From: Prevotella sp. | GTDB taxonomy: Bacteria > Bacteroidota > Bacteroidia > Bacteroidales > Bacteroidaceae | Assembly (NCBI GenBank): GCA_017413085.1 | Contig: JAFPVC010000043.1 | Location: forward strand, 1-64,000 | Direction: 5' to 3' | Length of the DNA stretch: 64,000 nt | Shown: in pieces, positions 35,201 to 42,294 of the stretch | Position numbering within the stretch: position 1 is the first letter of the stretch | How the letters are laid out: each line of letters begins with the position of its first letter | Program-made: the position numbers and the translations under genes | The notes under the pieces: model-generated | The model's input: the letters and a program-made list of their open reading frames with translations, nothing else | Database searches by the model: none | What the model was told of the DNA's origin: nothing

Positions 35201-36233
35201 TCAGGACACATGGATTACAACATCTACACAGACAAACCGCCACTACATCAAGAACTCTCTCATTGAGGGTGCAGTGGACTTCATCTACAACGGCGGTGAC
35301 GTATATCTAGATGGCGACACTCTGGAGATTAACCGTCCTTCAGGCGGTTACATCGTAGCGCCTAATCACACTGCAGATACCAAGTGGGGTTATGTATTCC
35401 AGAACAATATACTGCGTGCTCACCCAGGTGTAAACGTAAAGGATGTATGGCTCGGCCGTCCATGGCATAACCAGCCAAAGACCGTGTTCATCAACCTGCA
35501 GACCTACATCAACATACCTGCCAAGGGATGGTACAACACCATGGGCGGACTGCCAGTACTGTGGGCTGACTACAACACCGTGGATGCCAACGGCAACCCT
35601 GTTGACCTCAGCCAGCGTGAGGACACCTATTACTACACGCAGTATTATAAGATGGTTGACGGCGAGAAGGTGATAGCTACCAGCAGACCTGAAGCCAGCG
35701 ACATGCCTAACTGGACAGAAGAGAAGGTTTACGGCACAGCCAAGAACTACCTTACCGACGAGGAGGCAGCACAGTACACCATCAAGAACGTGATGGGCGG
35801 CAGCGACAACTGGCAGCCAGACCTCATGTGTGAGGCTACAGAGGCTCCTGAAGTACTGATTGAAGGTTCTACCCTCACATGGGAAGAGGTGCCTTACGCT
35901 ATCTGCTACGTCATCACTCGTGGCGACGAGGTAATAGGCTTTACAACAGAGAACAGCTTCACTGTAGATGCAGCCGTTATGGCTAAGGGTACAGCACTGC
36001 TCGGCGCCAACGATAGCGAGGAGCCTTACAAGGTTCAGTCTGTAAATGAGCAGGGTGGCTTGAGTAAGTATGGCATTGCTACTAATGCAACTGCCGTCAG
36101 CAACCTCAAGGCTGCAGACACTGCAACCGCAGAAACAATCTATGATACTACGGGACGTCGCTACAGCGCACCAGTCAAGGGTATCAACATAGTAAGCTAC
36201 AGCGACGGTTCTGCAAAGAAAGTGATACGTTAA
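32256..36233 (+). CDS. Multidomain pectin methylesterase (CE8) with InlB-like and beta-sandwich modules
   Basis: 1325 aa. Signal peptide 1-24 (LLPLAVSA). The N-terminal 560 residues are beta-sandwich modules, then a pair of InlB B-repeat-like segments (GKVSTNPAGAEFDEGT..ITASATENFGYHFQSW and a second one) and an Ig-like SSTPADGTTGAS domain. The CE8 catalytic domain spans about 840-1170: DGTGDYTTLQAAIDAAP, GPQALALNTGGDR, QDTW, GAVDFIYNGG and LGRPW are the family's active-site blocks, with catalytic Asp in QDTW and VDFI. It demethylates homogalacturonan. The tail (GINIVSYSDGSAKKVIR) matches the other pectin enzymes here. A terminator follows at 36265. Confidence 0.93.
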   Translation: MQTKSYLTRLLVALMTLLPLAVSADETVQLAKWTFDTGYTVADNVYTPNSDDWAAIGWNGFGTLPTILPNECEGTQTDYYVSAKGTRFWGIQNNNGDRILSLYQDMDPNNISDYTDATQHNQYFEIGFPTKGYKNVHFMFSFTCGDNKERALEAVVSTDGGRTWSDAGAYSGAANWWIYRTNDVTLSANDKDKVIVRLIAPNDETAQWRVNDISITADKAEGPVAVSETGFTATWELKSATMETNAATSVEGLFSVANLSLGDKISAAGLRTDGTVVRQQFQPTEQAAAGDDNATIVFTLKPKKALTFTPKSLSFNASRVGTNGGAFDVVVTSNGESKTIASGVTPQLAKEDPYISNHTFDLSGIPATDDIFTVKIYIYNLANNKQYAFSDVVISGDVEGTIEPTPVYTLSVGSGMTGAGKVSTNPAGAEFDEGTIITASATENFGYHFQSWTDETGEVVSTSKNYTFEIAANTTLTAQYTKANVYALNLTRTEGVAENLVQYQPEGNYVDGVHYYEEGTDVVLTAVNNRIMTFTGWDGDATGTAQKCEVKMTGEKNVTANFSAVDYIVGWDLYYDQPAKDRAADYKADSENAGMLSLRKADGTTNGWLTRGSSNGQENGKYAARIWKFLSEEWYYEISFSSKGYENLVISSCIGSDYNTYSENNVEYSVDGTNFTKIGTFDVPARAWDGPKEFALPEAANDQDRVWIRWMPNRESSLVGVTSDYDGTSIAEIFVLADQKEGASQMPVLVSSTPADGTTGASANGSIILNFDAKVKAGTAKAILNGEEITPVIAGKSAVFKYAGLDYATQYTFQMPKGVLVSRSGEEVEAVNITFTTMERQQPEKRVFDAIVAQDGTGDYTTLQAAIDAAPEGRGKAWLIFVKNGEYREHIDIPAKKPFMHIIGQQRDKTVILNDNLSGGETAKNVGIDLGATVTVKANDVFFENITLENEYGHVQQAGPQALALNTGGDRICLNNVALLSYQDTWITTSTQTNRHYIKNSLIEGAVDFIYNGGDVYLDGDTLEINRPSGGYIVAPNHTADTKWGYVFQNNILRAHPGVNVKDVWLGRPWHNQPKTVFINLQTYINIPAKGWYNTMGGLPVLWADYNTVDANGNPVDLSQREDTYYYTQYYKMVDGEKVIATSRPEASDMPNWTEEKVYGTAKNYLTDEEAAQYTIKNVMGGSDNWQPDLMCEATEAPEVLIEGSTLTWEEVPYAICYVITRGDEVIGFTTENSFTVDAAVMAKGTALLGANDSEEPYKVQSVNEQGGLSKYGIATNATAVSNLKAADTATAETIYDTTGRRYSAPVKGINIVSYSDGSAKKVIR

Positions 36234-36264
36234 TACTATGTAAGTGTTAGTTAGTAATATTTGA

Positions 36265-36315
36265 AATCCGGGTTGGTGATACTCATCGTAGTTAGCCAAC
36301 CTGGATTCTTTTTTT
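36265..36315 (+). terminator. Intrinsic terminator of the pectin esterase unit
   Basis: AATCCGGGTTGG pairs with CCAACCTGGATT across an 18-nt loop, followed by a run of eight Ts. Confidence 0.8.
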
Positions 36316-36365
36316 GACCTATAGGCCACTAAGCTTACTTTTACATTTTGCATACTTTTTCTCCA

Positions 36366-36621
36366 TTTTGCTTACACTTTGATTTTTCCAACCCTCATTT
36401 CCTTGCGATATTTGAAAATATTTTCCGTCTGGTTTCGTACAGCCGAAAATAGCGAATTTTGCAAGTCGCTGACAATAAAGCCTTTAATTTCTGAGGCTAT
36501 TTTTTTCGCTCTCTAAAAGCACCCAAATTACGGTGTAATCAAGCCCAAATCACACTGTAATCAGGTGCTAATTACATGGTAAAAGCAACCTAATCACGAT
36601 GTAATTGGGGCCTGATTACAT
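36366..36621 (-). repeat. Dispersed 22-bp-period element, copy 3 (inverted)
   Basis: Five 22-bp units start at 36512, 36534, 36556, 36578 and 36600. On the minus strand the array is followed by about 101 bp and then the conserved box (36410-36366), which reads TATCGCAAGGAAAT and ends GTGTAAGCAAAA. The spacer contains a possible AGCGA...TCGCT hairpin. The box is nearly identical to that at 62237. No gene lies in 36316-37043. Confidence 0.85.
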
Positions 36622-36654
36622 TTCAACAGCCATTTACACCCCGAAACACGCATA

Positions 36655-36705
36655 AAAAAGTGCCGTCAGATACTCTATTTTTAGTTTTCTGACGGCACTT
36701 TTTGT
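36655..36705. terminator. Strong terminator-like hairpin without an adjacent gene
   Basis: AAAAAGTGCCGTCAGA (36655-36670) pairs perfectly with 36688-36703 over a 17-nt loop, with a T-run after it. It is 340 bp past the esterase terminator and directly borders repeat element copy 3. Confidence 0.75.
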
Positions 36706-36850
36706 TTTGACACTTTGCAAACCTAAACGCTCTAAAATCTATCAAATTGTCAAAACACCAGATGTAGGGAAGTGCAAAAACGAACACGGATTACGCGGAT
36801 TTAACGGATTAACCCTTACAATCTGCGAGAGATTAATATCGTTTGCGAAG

Positions 36851-37039
36851 CCAATCCGCCAAATCTGCGCAATCCGTGGTCGGGAAAAAGGTGAAAAGAG
36901 AAAGGTAAAAAGTGAAAATTCAAAGGTGAAAGTCTCGTGCAGATTCCGTGTTGCCGAACGCTAAATCTTAATTCTTAACTCTTAATTCTTAATTTATTTC
37001 TGTTTTCTTTGTTTGTTTCAGGAATTTTCTTTACCTTTG
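36851..37039 (+). repeat. 189-bp direct repeat, left copy (carries a promoter)
   Basis: The segment recurs at 37754-37942, exactly 903 bp away, with only a handful of substitutions and no length change. It starts CCAATCCG, passes through GTGGTCGGGAAAAAGGTG, and ends with the -7 box of a promoter. The pair brackets the MNT-HEPN module. Confidence 0.92.
37008..37039 (+). promoter_or_regulatory. Predicted promoter of the MNT-HEPN module
   Basis: TTTG (37008-37011), a 20-bp spacer and TACCTTTG (37032-37039). Confidence 0.75.
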
Positions 37040-37043
37040 CAAC

Positions 37044-37091
37044 ATGAAGTCCAGATGTCTCAAGGTTTGGGTAATGGTCTTTATCGTGTGA
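37044..37091 (+). CDS. Possible 15-aa leader peptide coupled to the antitoxin
   Basis: The ATG lies 4 bp after the -7 box, so it would be at or just next to the 5' end of the message. It encodes MKSRCLKVWVMVFIV and its TGA overlaps the next ATG (TGATG at 37089-37093). The arrangement suggests translational coupling to the antitoxin gene. There is no homology to support it. Confidence 0.35.
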   Translation: MKSRCLKVWVMVFIV

Positions 37092-37441
37092 TGTCCATAA
37101 AACGGGTGAATATGGAAAAGAATAAAGACATAAAAAATTCTCTGTCAGAAAGAATAGGGAAGACGGTACGTATGGTTTCACCTTCGGGAACGGAAACATT
37201 TCTGTTTGGCTCCCGGGCGCGTGGAGATGCCCGCAGGGATAGCGACTGGGATGTCCTGATACTTCTGGACAAAAACAAAATCACTTCCGCAGACCTTGAC
37301 AACATCTCTTATCCTGTACGTGAACTTGGTTGGGAAGTGGATGCAGAGATAAATCCGATAATGTACACAAAAACAGATTGGGAATCAAAGAAATTCACAC
37401 CATTCTATAAAAACGTAATGAAGGAGGGAATCAGGTTATGA
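37091..37441 (+). CDS. MNT-type nucleotidyltransferase (MntA-like antitoxin)
   Basis: 116 aa from the ATG at 37091, which overlaps the stop of the small leader ORF; ATG 37112 is an alternative. The minimal nucleotidyltransferase motif is FLFGSRARGDARRDSDWDVL, giving the GSxxxR...S-D-x-D pattern, and a later D in GWEVDAEINP. MntA proteins AMPylate and silence a HEPN ribonuclease encoded next to them. Here the partner frame overlaps the stop by ATGA but is broken, so the antitoxin is probably an orphan. The module is bracketed by 189-bp direct repeats. Confidence 0.85.
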   Translation: MSIKRVNMEKNKDIKNSLSERIGKTVRMVSPSGTETFLFGSRARGDARRDSDWDVLILLDKNKITSADLDNISYPVRELGWEVDAEINPIMYTKTDWESKKFTPFYKNVMKEGIRL

Positions 37442-37667
37442 GCCTATCGTTTGACGAACGGAGTGCCATTGTCGAGTTTCGCATAGAGAAGGCACTTCGA
37501 GCATACGAACAAGCATGTGGCGTAATTTACGATGCGACTGACTGGTGATTATGATGAACACCTATGGCTTAACCGAGGATGACGTCCGCCCACTTGTGGA
37601 ACCAGCCAAACAACTTATAGACTTAGCTGTTTCAATGGCTAAGCAAGAATTAAAGAGCAATAATTGA
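37438..37667 (+). pseudogene. Broken HEPN toxin gene (partner of the MNT antitoxin)
   Basis: The first frame reads MSLSFDERSAIVEFRIEKAL, a typical HEPN toxin start, up to AYEQACGV and then stops at 37548. The C-terminal family block RLTGDYDEH appears in another frame and TYGLTEDDVRPLVEPAKQLI in a third. About 60-70 residues of the middle, which would hold the RX4-6H ribonuclease site, are deleted, and a 1-nt shift follows. It cannot encode an active toxin. The evidence is direct; the comparison with the intact family is from knowledge. Confidence 0.82.
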
Positions 37668-37696
37668 AAATGTCGTAATAATCTACACTCAACAAT

Positions 37697-37733
37697 AGCG
37701 GCTGAGGATTTTTCTTCCTCAGTCGCTTATTTT
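37697..37733 (+). terminator. Terminator after the HEPN remnant
   Basis: AGCGGCTGAGGA pairs with TCCTCAGTCGCT (one G-U) over a 7-nt loop, followed by TATTTTAT. Confidence 0.7.
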
Positions 37734-37753
37734 ATGCATATAATCATACGCAA

Positions 37754-37942
37754 CCAATCCGGCAAATATGCGCAATCCGTGGTCGGGAAAAAGGTGAAAA
37801 GAGAAAGGTAAAAAGTGAAAATTCAAAGGTGAAAGTCTCGTGCAGATTCCATGTTGCCGAACGCTAACTCTTAATTCTTAACTCTTAATTCTTAATTTAT
37901 TTCTGTTTTCTTTGTTTGTTTCAGAAAAATTCCTTATCTTTG
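37754..37942 (+). repeat. 189-bp direct repeat, right copy (carries a promoter)
   Basis: Near-identical to 36851-37039. It ends with a complete promoter: TTTG (37911-37914), a 20-bp spacer and TATCTTTG (37935-37942). The sequence after it starts ATGACTCGG, which stops after six codons. Confidence 0.92.
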
Positions 37943-37982
37943 CATCATGACTCGGATAGTCCATTAGGGCAAGCGGGTCTAA

Positions 37983-38243
37983 TCTTATTGGCAAAAGGAC
38001 GTTACGAACGTTATCTTCGATGATTTCAACGCTAACGATGCTACCTCTTCCTTTGACCGATTGAAGGTCATCTACAAGAAGGTTGGCAACAACGAATCGC
38101 AAGCCTTTGGCGTATGGCAGCAGCTTAGCGAAAGTGAGCGAACGGCTGCATTCGCACATACCCAGCGATTGCAAGGTGACCTGAGTTTACGTTCCTATCT
38201 ATATGTCTATCTGCGTGACAAGGAGTGGATGAAGGCAATGTAG
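37983..38243 (+). pseudogene. Remnant of a replication- or mobile-element-type protein
   Basis: An open frame without a start codon (stop at 37980, end at 38243) reads DDFNANDATSSFDRLKVIYKKVGNNESQAFGVWQQL and continues to YLYVYLRDKEWMKAM. The pattern of Y-x-KVG, W-x-L, E-R-x-A-A and a final YL-x-x-x-x-W resembles the C-terminal module of plasmid and phage replication or helicase-loader proteins. The N-terminus is missing. The assignment is tentative; loss of the 5' end is directly visible. Confidence 0.45.
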
Positions 38244-38849
38244 CTATGAAGTAGAGGGCTTGCCCGATGCTTGCCACATAAAACAAGCATCGGGAAGCTC
38301 ACTACCCGTTCCGATTTTCATCGGGCGGTGGACTGACCACATAAATCTGCAAGCAGAGGTCACAGTATCTGGCATTAAGCTATTCTCACACATGGCAGGC
38401 CATGAATATCGGAGCCGATACCAGAGGGTAATATCAAGCGTGTAAAATCGGCTTGCCGATGCCACATTTTTCAAGTAGTGGGAAGCCTAATTCCCCATCT
38501 CCACTTCGTTTGATTGCAGTTTGTCACTTCAAAGCAAGCCCATTGTGATATTTCTATGGCTAAATCCATAGACTTGTGTGAGAGAATTAGCGACCCCAAG
38601 GAACTGATGAATAACATACTCCCTGCGTATTTGTTCTCAGTGGCATTAGTTTAGGTTGTGATACCTTCAGTGACCTCACCAAATTGAGATGGAAAGAAAA
38701 AACAGAATGGTTGGGTAATTAGTGGATTCGTATTTGAACGAAATGACACAAAAAAACACTTTGGCTTGTCAAAATCTGTCTTTTCTATAAAAAATCAAAA
38801 ATAAATGCAGATAATCGAAGTATTATGCTTTATTTTGCAATAATTTCAT
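38244..38849. other. Decayed spacer with an inverted repeat
   Basis: An 11-bp inverted repeat CCCGATGCTTG (38264-38274) pairs with 38285-38295 over 10 nt. A 32-codon ORF starts at 38556 (MAKSIDLCERISDPKELMNN) but is not recognised. No intact gene is seen; it is probably degraded mobile-element DNA. Confidence 0.5.
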
Positions 38850-38857
38850 TATCTTTG
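38850..38857 (+). promoter_or_regulatory. -7 box upstream of the R-M operon
   Basis: TATCTTTG followed by T, 37 bp before the ATG at 38894. It lies inside the longer reading frame from 38825, which argues for the later start. No TTG at the normal -33 distance. Confidence 0.5.
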
Positions 38858-38893
38858 TGGTCAGAATTTGACAAACCAATACAAGGTAATTAT

Positions 38894-39235
38894 ATGTACA
38901 ATTTAAATGAATTAGCATTTGAGGCAATACTTGAAAACGTAAAGCAATTAAGCAATGGCAACCCTTTTATGAAGTTGGCTATTGATAGGGTTTCGTATGA
39001 GTATAATAGAGAGCAATACAATGATTGTCTTCGTCATATTGATGATGAAAATAATCAAATCGCCCACCTTTATAATCAGATAAGTCAACGTGGAGGCTTT
39101 ATAACTCCTTATGAACAGCAAGAACTACTACGACATATTCAATTGCGAAGTGAATATGAAGTAAAAAGCATGAAGCATTTCATGGCAGGTGGCAAAGATG
39201 CTGGAGATTTAGTGAACAATTTAGTTTCGAGGTGA
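38894..39235 (+). CDS. Hypothetical helical protein upstream of a type II R-M pair
   Basis: 113 aa from ATG 38894. It is mainly helical and polar (NELAFEAILENVKQL, ENNQIAHLYNQISQRGG, YEQQELLRHIQLRSEYEVKSM), without cysteines, signal or membrane segments. I do not recognise the family. It is the first gene after the promoter and lies 68 bp before the restriction enzyme gene, so it may be an accessory or controller of that system; no helix-turn-helix is evident. Confidence 0.6.
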   Translation: MYNLNELAFEAILENVKQLSNGNPFMKLAIDRVSYEYNREQYNDCLRHIDDENNQIAHLYNQISQRGGFITPYEQQELLRHIQLRSEYEVKSMKHFMAGGKDAGDLVNNLVSR

Positions 39236-39303
39236 AATGCTTCCTTTTTGAGTTAGTGGGTAAGTCTGAGTTAGAGTGTTTAAAACTATAAAATACAATT
39301 ATT

Positions 39304-39981
39304 ATGAAGAAGTTAAATAAAGATGAACTTATTAAGAGTGCAGAATCATTCTGCAAACAAGAAAGTGGAAAATACAGAAAAGAACTGTTTGGCGTGACTG
39401 ATGGCAAGGCCGTAGGTACATTTGTGGAACATTTATTCCAGGACTATCTTTCCGAACATTATGAAATGGAAGTTGGTAGTTCCGCAAATGGCTTGGATTT
39501 GCCCTCTGTTAATACTGATATTAAGGTTACGTCTATCAAACAGCCGCAATCCAGCTGCCCGTTCAAGGATAGCAAGCAGAAAATCTATGGTCTTGGCTAC
39601 AACCTCATTGTTTTTGTCTATAAGAAGGCCGATGACATGAAACAAAAGAAAGGAATGTTGGAATTTGTTTCTTGCACTTACATCGATAAGAGCAGAACCG
39701 CCGACTACCAAACTACTACAGGCCTTAGGCAAATCATTGAGAACAAAGGAAATGCTGATGACATCTTCGCTTTTCTGAATGACCACAAAATCCCTTCGGA
39801 TGAAGTTACGTTGATGAATATGGCAAAAGATATTCTCAAGAACAAGCCTGCGATAGGTTATCTTACTATTTCTAATGCTTTACAATGGAGATTGCAATAT
39901 GGACGAATCGTTACATTGAATGAGACCGTGGATGGCATATCTCCTATCGTCAAATATGAGGCTAACATAGAAAATGAGTGA
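39304..39981 (+). CDS. Probable type II restriction endonuclease
   Basis: 225 aa. A PD-(D/E)xK-like site is visible: E42 in the helix GTFVEHLFQDYL, D65 in NGLDLPS, then TDIKVTSIK with D72 and K74. Alternating strands follow (YNLIVFVYKK, LEFVSCTYID). The position just before, and overlapping by 8 bp, a DNA adenine methyltransferase is the main support for the function. Recognition site unknown. A+T content and codon use are clearly different from the chromosomal core genes, consistent with acquisition. Confidence 0.75.
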   Translation: MKKLNKDELIKSAESFCKQESGKYRKELFGVTDGKAVGTFVEHLFQDYLSEHYEMEVGSSANGLDLPSVNTDIKVTSIKQPQSSCPFKDSKQKIYGLGYNLIVFVYKKADDMKQKKGMLEFVSCTYIDKSRTADYQTTTGLRQIIENKGNADDIFAFLNDHKIPSDEVTLMNMAKDILKNKPAIGYLTISNALQWRLQYGRIVTLNETVDGISPIVKYEANIENE

Positions 39982-41986
39982 GATAGTAGTAAATGAAAAA
40001 AAAGGAGAGTATGGTGATTGGCAAACAAACTTGTCACTTGCCTTATCTGTTTGTGAACATATAAAAGCCCAAGGAATTCGTCCACAGGTTATAGTGGAGC
40101 CTACCTGTGGTCTGGGCAATTTCATTATTGCCGCTTTGCTCACATTTGACTCCATCGAGGACGTATATGGTATAGAGATCTACAAGCCATACTTGGATGC
40201 CTTGAATGAAAAACTTCAGACTTTCGGAAGTTCATTGGACTACATCAATGTTCATCTTTACCATGAGAACATCTTTGATTTTGATTTTAGGAAAATAACA
40301 GAAAATGTAAATGGAAGAGTCGTTCTTGCCATTGGAAACCCGCCTTGGGTGACCAATAGCAAACTTAGCGAGATTGGAAGTGACAATTTACCAATCAAGA
40401 CTAATTTCAAGAAAACAAAGGGTCTTGAAGCTATTACAGGTAAGGCAAACTTTGACATTGCAGAATATATCAGCATTCAAATCATCGAAAAGTTCTCTGC
40501 TGAGAATGTCCATTTTGCATTTCTTCTAAAGAACTCGGTCATTAAAAATCTGGTATATGAGCAAAAGGCTGGCAAAGCTTCTTTATCGAATATCGCCCAG
40601 TATAACATTGATGCTCAAAAGGAGTTTGGAGTATCTGTGTCTGCTGCGTTATTGTCTATGCGTCTTTTTGGCGGTCACGAAAGAATCTGTCAAGTTTTCA
40701 ACTTCTACACGAAATCATTATTAAATAGTTTCGGATGGGTTAAGGACAAATTCGTAGCTGATGTGGATAATTATGTCAAGACACAGATGATAGATGGTAT
40801 ATCTCCTTTTACGTGGCGATCAGGCTTGAAACACGATTGTTCTAAGGTAATGGAGTTGTTTGAGGATAATGGCAAGTATATGAACGGGCTTGGCGAGGTC
40901 GTTGACATAGAGGATGAAGTAATCTACCCCCTGATTAAGAGTTCTGATATCAAGGGAAAAGTAATTTGTCAATCTCGTAAATATGTAATTGTAACACAGC
41001 ATAGCGCGAATGAGGACACGAAATTGATGAAGGATAAATATCCAAAAGCGTATCATTATTTGTCGGAACATGCTGAGTTATTGGACAATCGCAAAAGTTC
41101 CATCTATAGAGAAAGGCCAAGATTCTGCATGTTTGGCATTGGTGACTATACGTTCAAAAAATATAAAGTAATTATTTCGGGCCTTTACAAGCAGACTACT
41201 TTTTCTATGGTCTCAGAAATTGACGGGAAAATTGCAGTCTGTGACGACACATGCTATATGCTTGGTTTCGATGACTACGATGTGGCACGAATTGTACAAG
41301 AGATCCTAAATAGTCAGCAAATTCAAGACTTTATGGAATCCATTTGTTTCTACGATGCCAAGCGAGCAATCAACAAGGATATGCTGATGCGAATAAATCT
41401 TTTGCCAGCTCTCAAAACGTTTGATTGTAAGACTATTGGGCTTACGAAGGAAGAAGATGAGAAAGCATTAAATTTTATTCTCCAACATTGCAATGCCGTA
41501 ACCGCTCAACAGAGCATTGACTTTGAAGCAGTACGTGCAGAGTACCCGAATGAAATCGTTAACCACGAAGAAGATGCGGACAATCCTTTGCTTCAATTAG
41601 AGGAGGACAAAAATGTGCTGATAAGCCTCGTCAAGAATGACAATGTGGATTTGTTTCTTGATGGTACGGCGCGTATCTATTACACAGGTAAAAAGTTCCC
41701 TTCAACCATTGCACTCAACAAATTGTATTATTTTATGCCCTATATCAAGCGACGTGGTATACGCGACATTTACATCATCAAGATAGCCCGTGTAGGAAGC
41801 AAACATGAAGTCCATCCCGAAGCAGATGAAAACGACTTGCGACTTGTTTTTGAAATCGAGAAAATAGGAAGATTGTTCGATAAATATAAATCTGTCCATC
41901 TCAATATCTGGGATACATTCACAGATACAACAATTAAAAAGATAACTGGAGTAACTAGAAAAGAAGTGAGAACAGCTATCGGGTAA
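39974..41986 (+). CDS. Type II DNA adenine-N6 methyltransferase
   Basis: 670 aa. Motif I is VEPTCGLGNF (41-50), the acidic VYGIEIYKPY gives motif II, and the catalytic motif IV is GNPPWVTNSK (121-130). The remaining 500 residues would contain the target-recognition domain. It protects the host DNA against the endonuclease encoded in the overlapping upstream gene (8-bp overlap, ATGAGTGA). Size is larger than for most solitary methylases and fits the class whose endonuclease is a separate subunit. The frame is intact. Confidence 0.88.
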   Translation: MSEIVVNEKKGEYGDWQTNLSLALSVCEHIKAQGIRPQVIVEPTCGLGNFIIAALLTFDSIEDVYGIEIYKPYLDALNEKLQTFGSSLDYINVHLYHENIFDFDFRKITENVNGRVVLAIGNPPWVTNSKLSEIGSDNLPIKTNFKKTKGLEAITGKANFDIAEYISIQIIEKFSAENVHFAFLLKNSVIKNLVYEQKAGKASLSNIAQYNIDAQKEFGVSVSAALLSMRLFGGHERICQVFNFYTKSLLNSFGWVKDKFVADVDNYVKTQMIDGISPFTWRSGLKHDCSKVMELFEDNGKYMNGLGEVVDIEDEVIYPLIKSSDIKGKVICQSRKYVIVTQHSANEDTKLMKDKYPKAYHYLSEHAELLDNRKSSIYRERPRFCMFGIGDYTFKKYKVIISGLYKQTTFSMVSEIDGKIAVCDDTCYMLGFDDYDVARIVQEILNSQQIQDFMESICFYDAKRAINKDMLMRINLLPALKTFDCKTIGLTKEEDEKALNFILQHCNAVTAQQSIDFEAVRAEYPNEIVNHEEDADNPLLQLEEDKNVLISLVKNDNVDLFLDGTARIYYTGKKFPSTIALNKLYYFMPYIKRRGIRDIYIIKIARVGSKHEVHPEADENDLRLVFEIEKIGRLFDKYKSVHLNIWDTFTDTTIKKITGVTRKEVRTAIG

Positions 41987-42171
41987 AATCTCAAGAAGAA
42001 CGAGGAGCGTGAGTGGAAATAAATACAGAATCTCAAGAGCATGTTCTGTGGGGAGGAGAAGAACTATGTGATTTCCTACGTGTCGACCGAATTGTTGGAA
42101 GAATGTTGGTAGAGATTAACGAAGAAGGAATAAAATGGGAAAGGAAGAACCTCGATGGTTTGTAAGATGAT

Positions 42172-42243
42172 CAATCCGACCAATTTTACCTAATCCAACC
42201 GTCAATCCGACCGTTTTAATGGCATTCCCCAGTCCATCCGACC
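42172..42243. repeat. Three CAATCCGACC-like motifs spaced 31 bp apart
   Basis: Motifs start at 42172, 42203 and 42234 (third copy CCATCCGACC). The spacing of 31 bp is about three helical turns, upstream of the HEPN-like gene. The rest of 41987-42294 holds only a short broken frame. Confidence 0.6.
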
Positions 42244-42294
42244 ATTTCCCTGATTCCTGTTATATTATTAGTTCAATGAAGATATTGTAAAAAA

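Noticed and set aside
35340..36353. 337-aa minus-strand ORF
   Set aside because: Antisense shadow of the pectin methylesterase; no domain, unlikely composition.
38260..38445. 61-aa ORF after the replication-protein remnant
   Set aside because: TTG start, no family pattern, overlaps an inverted repeat; judged degraded DNA.
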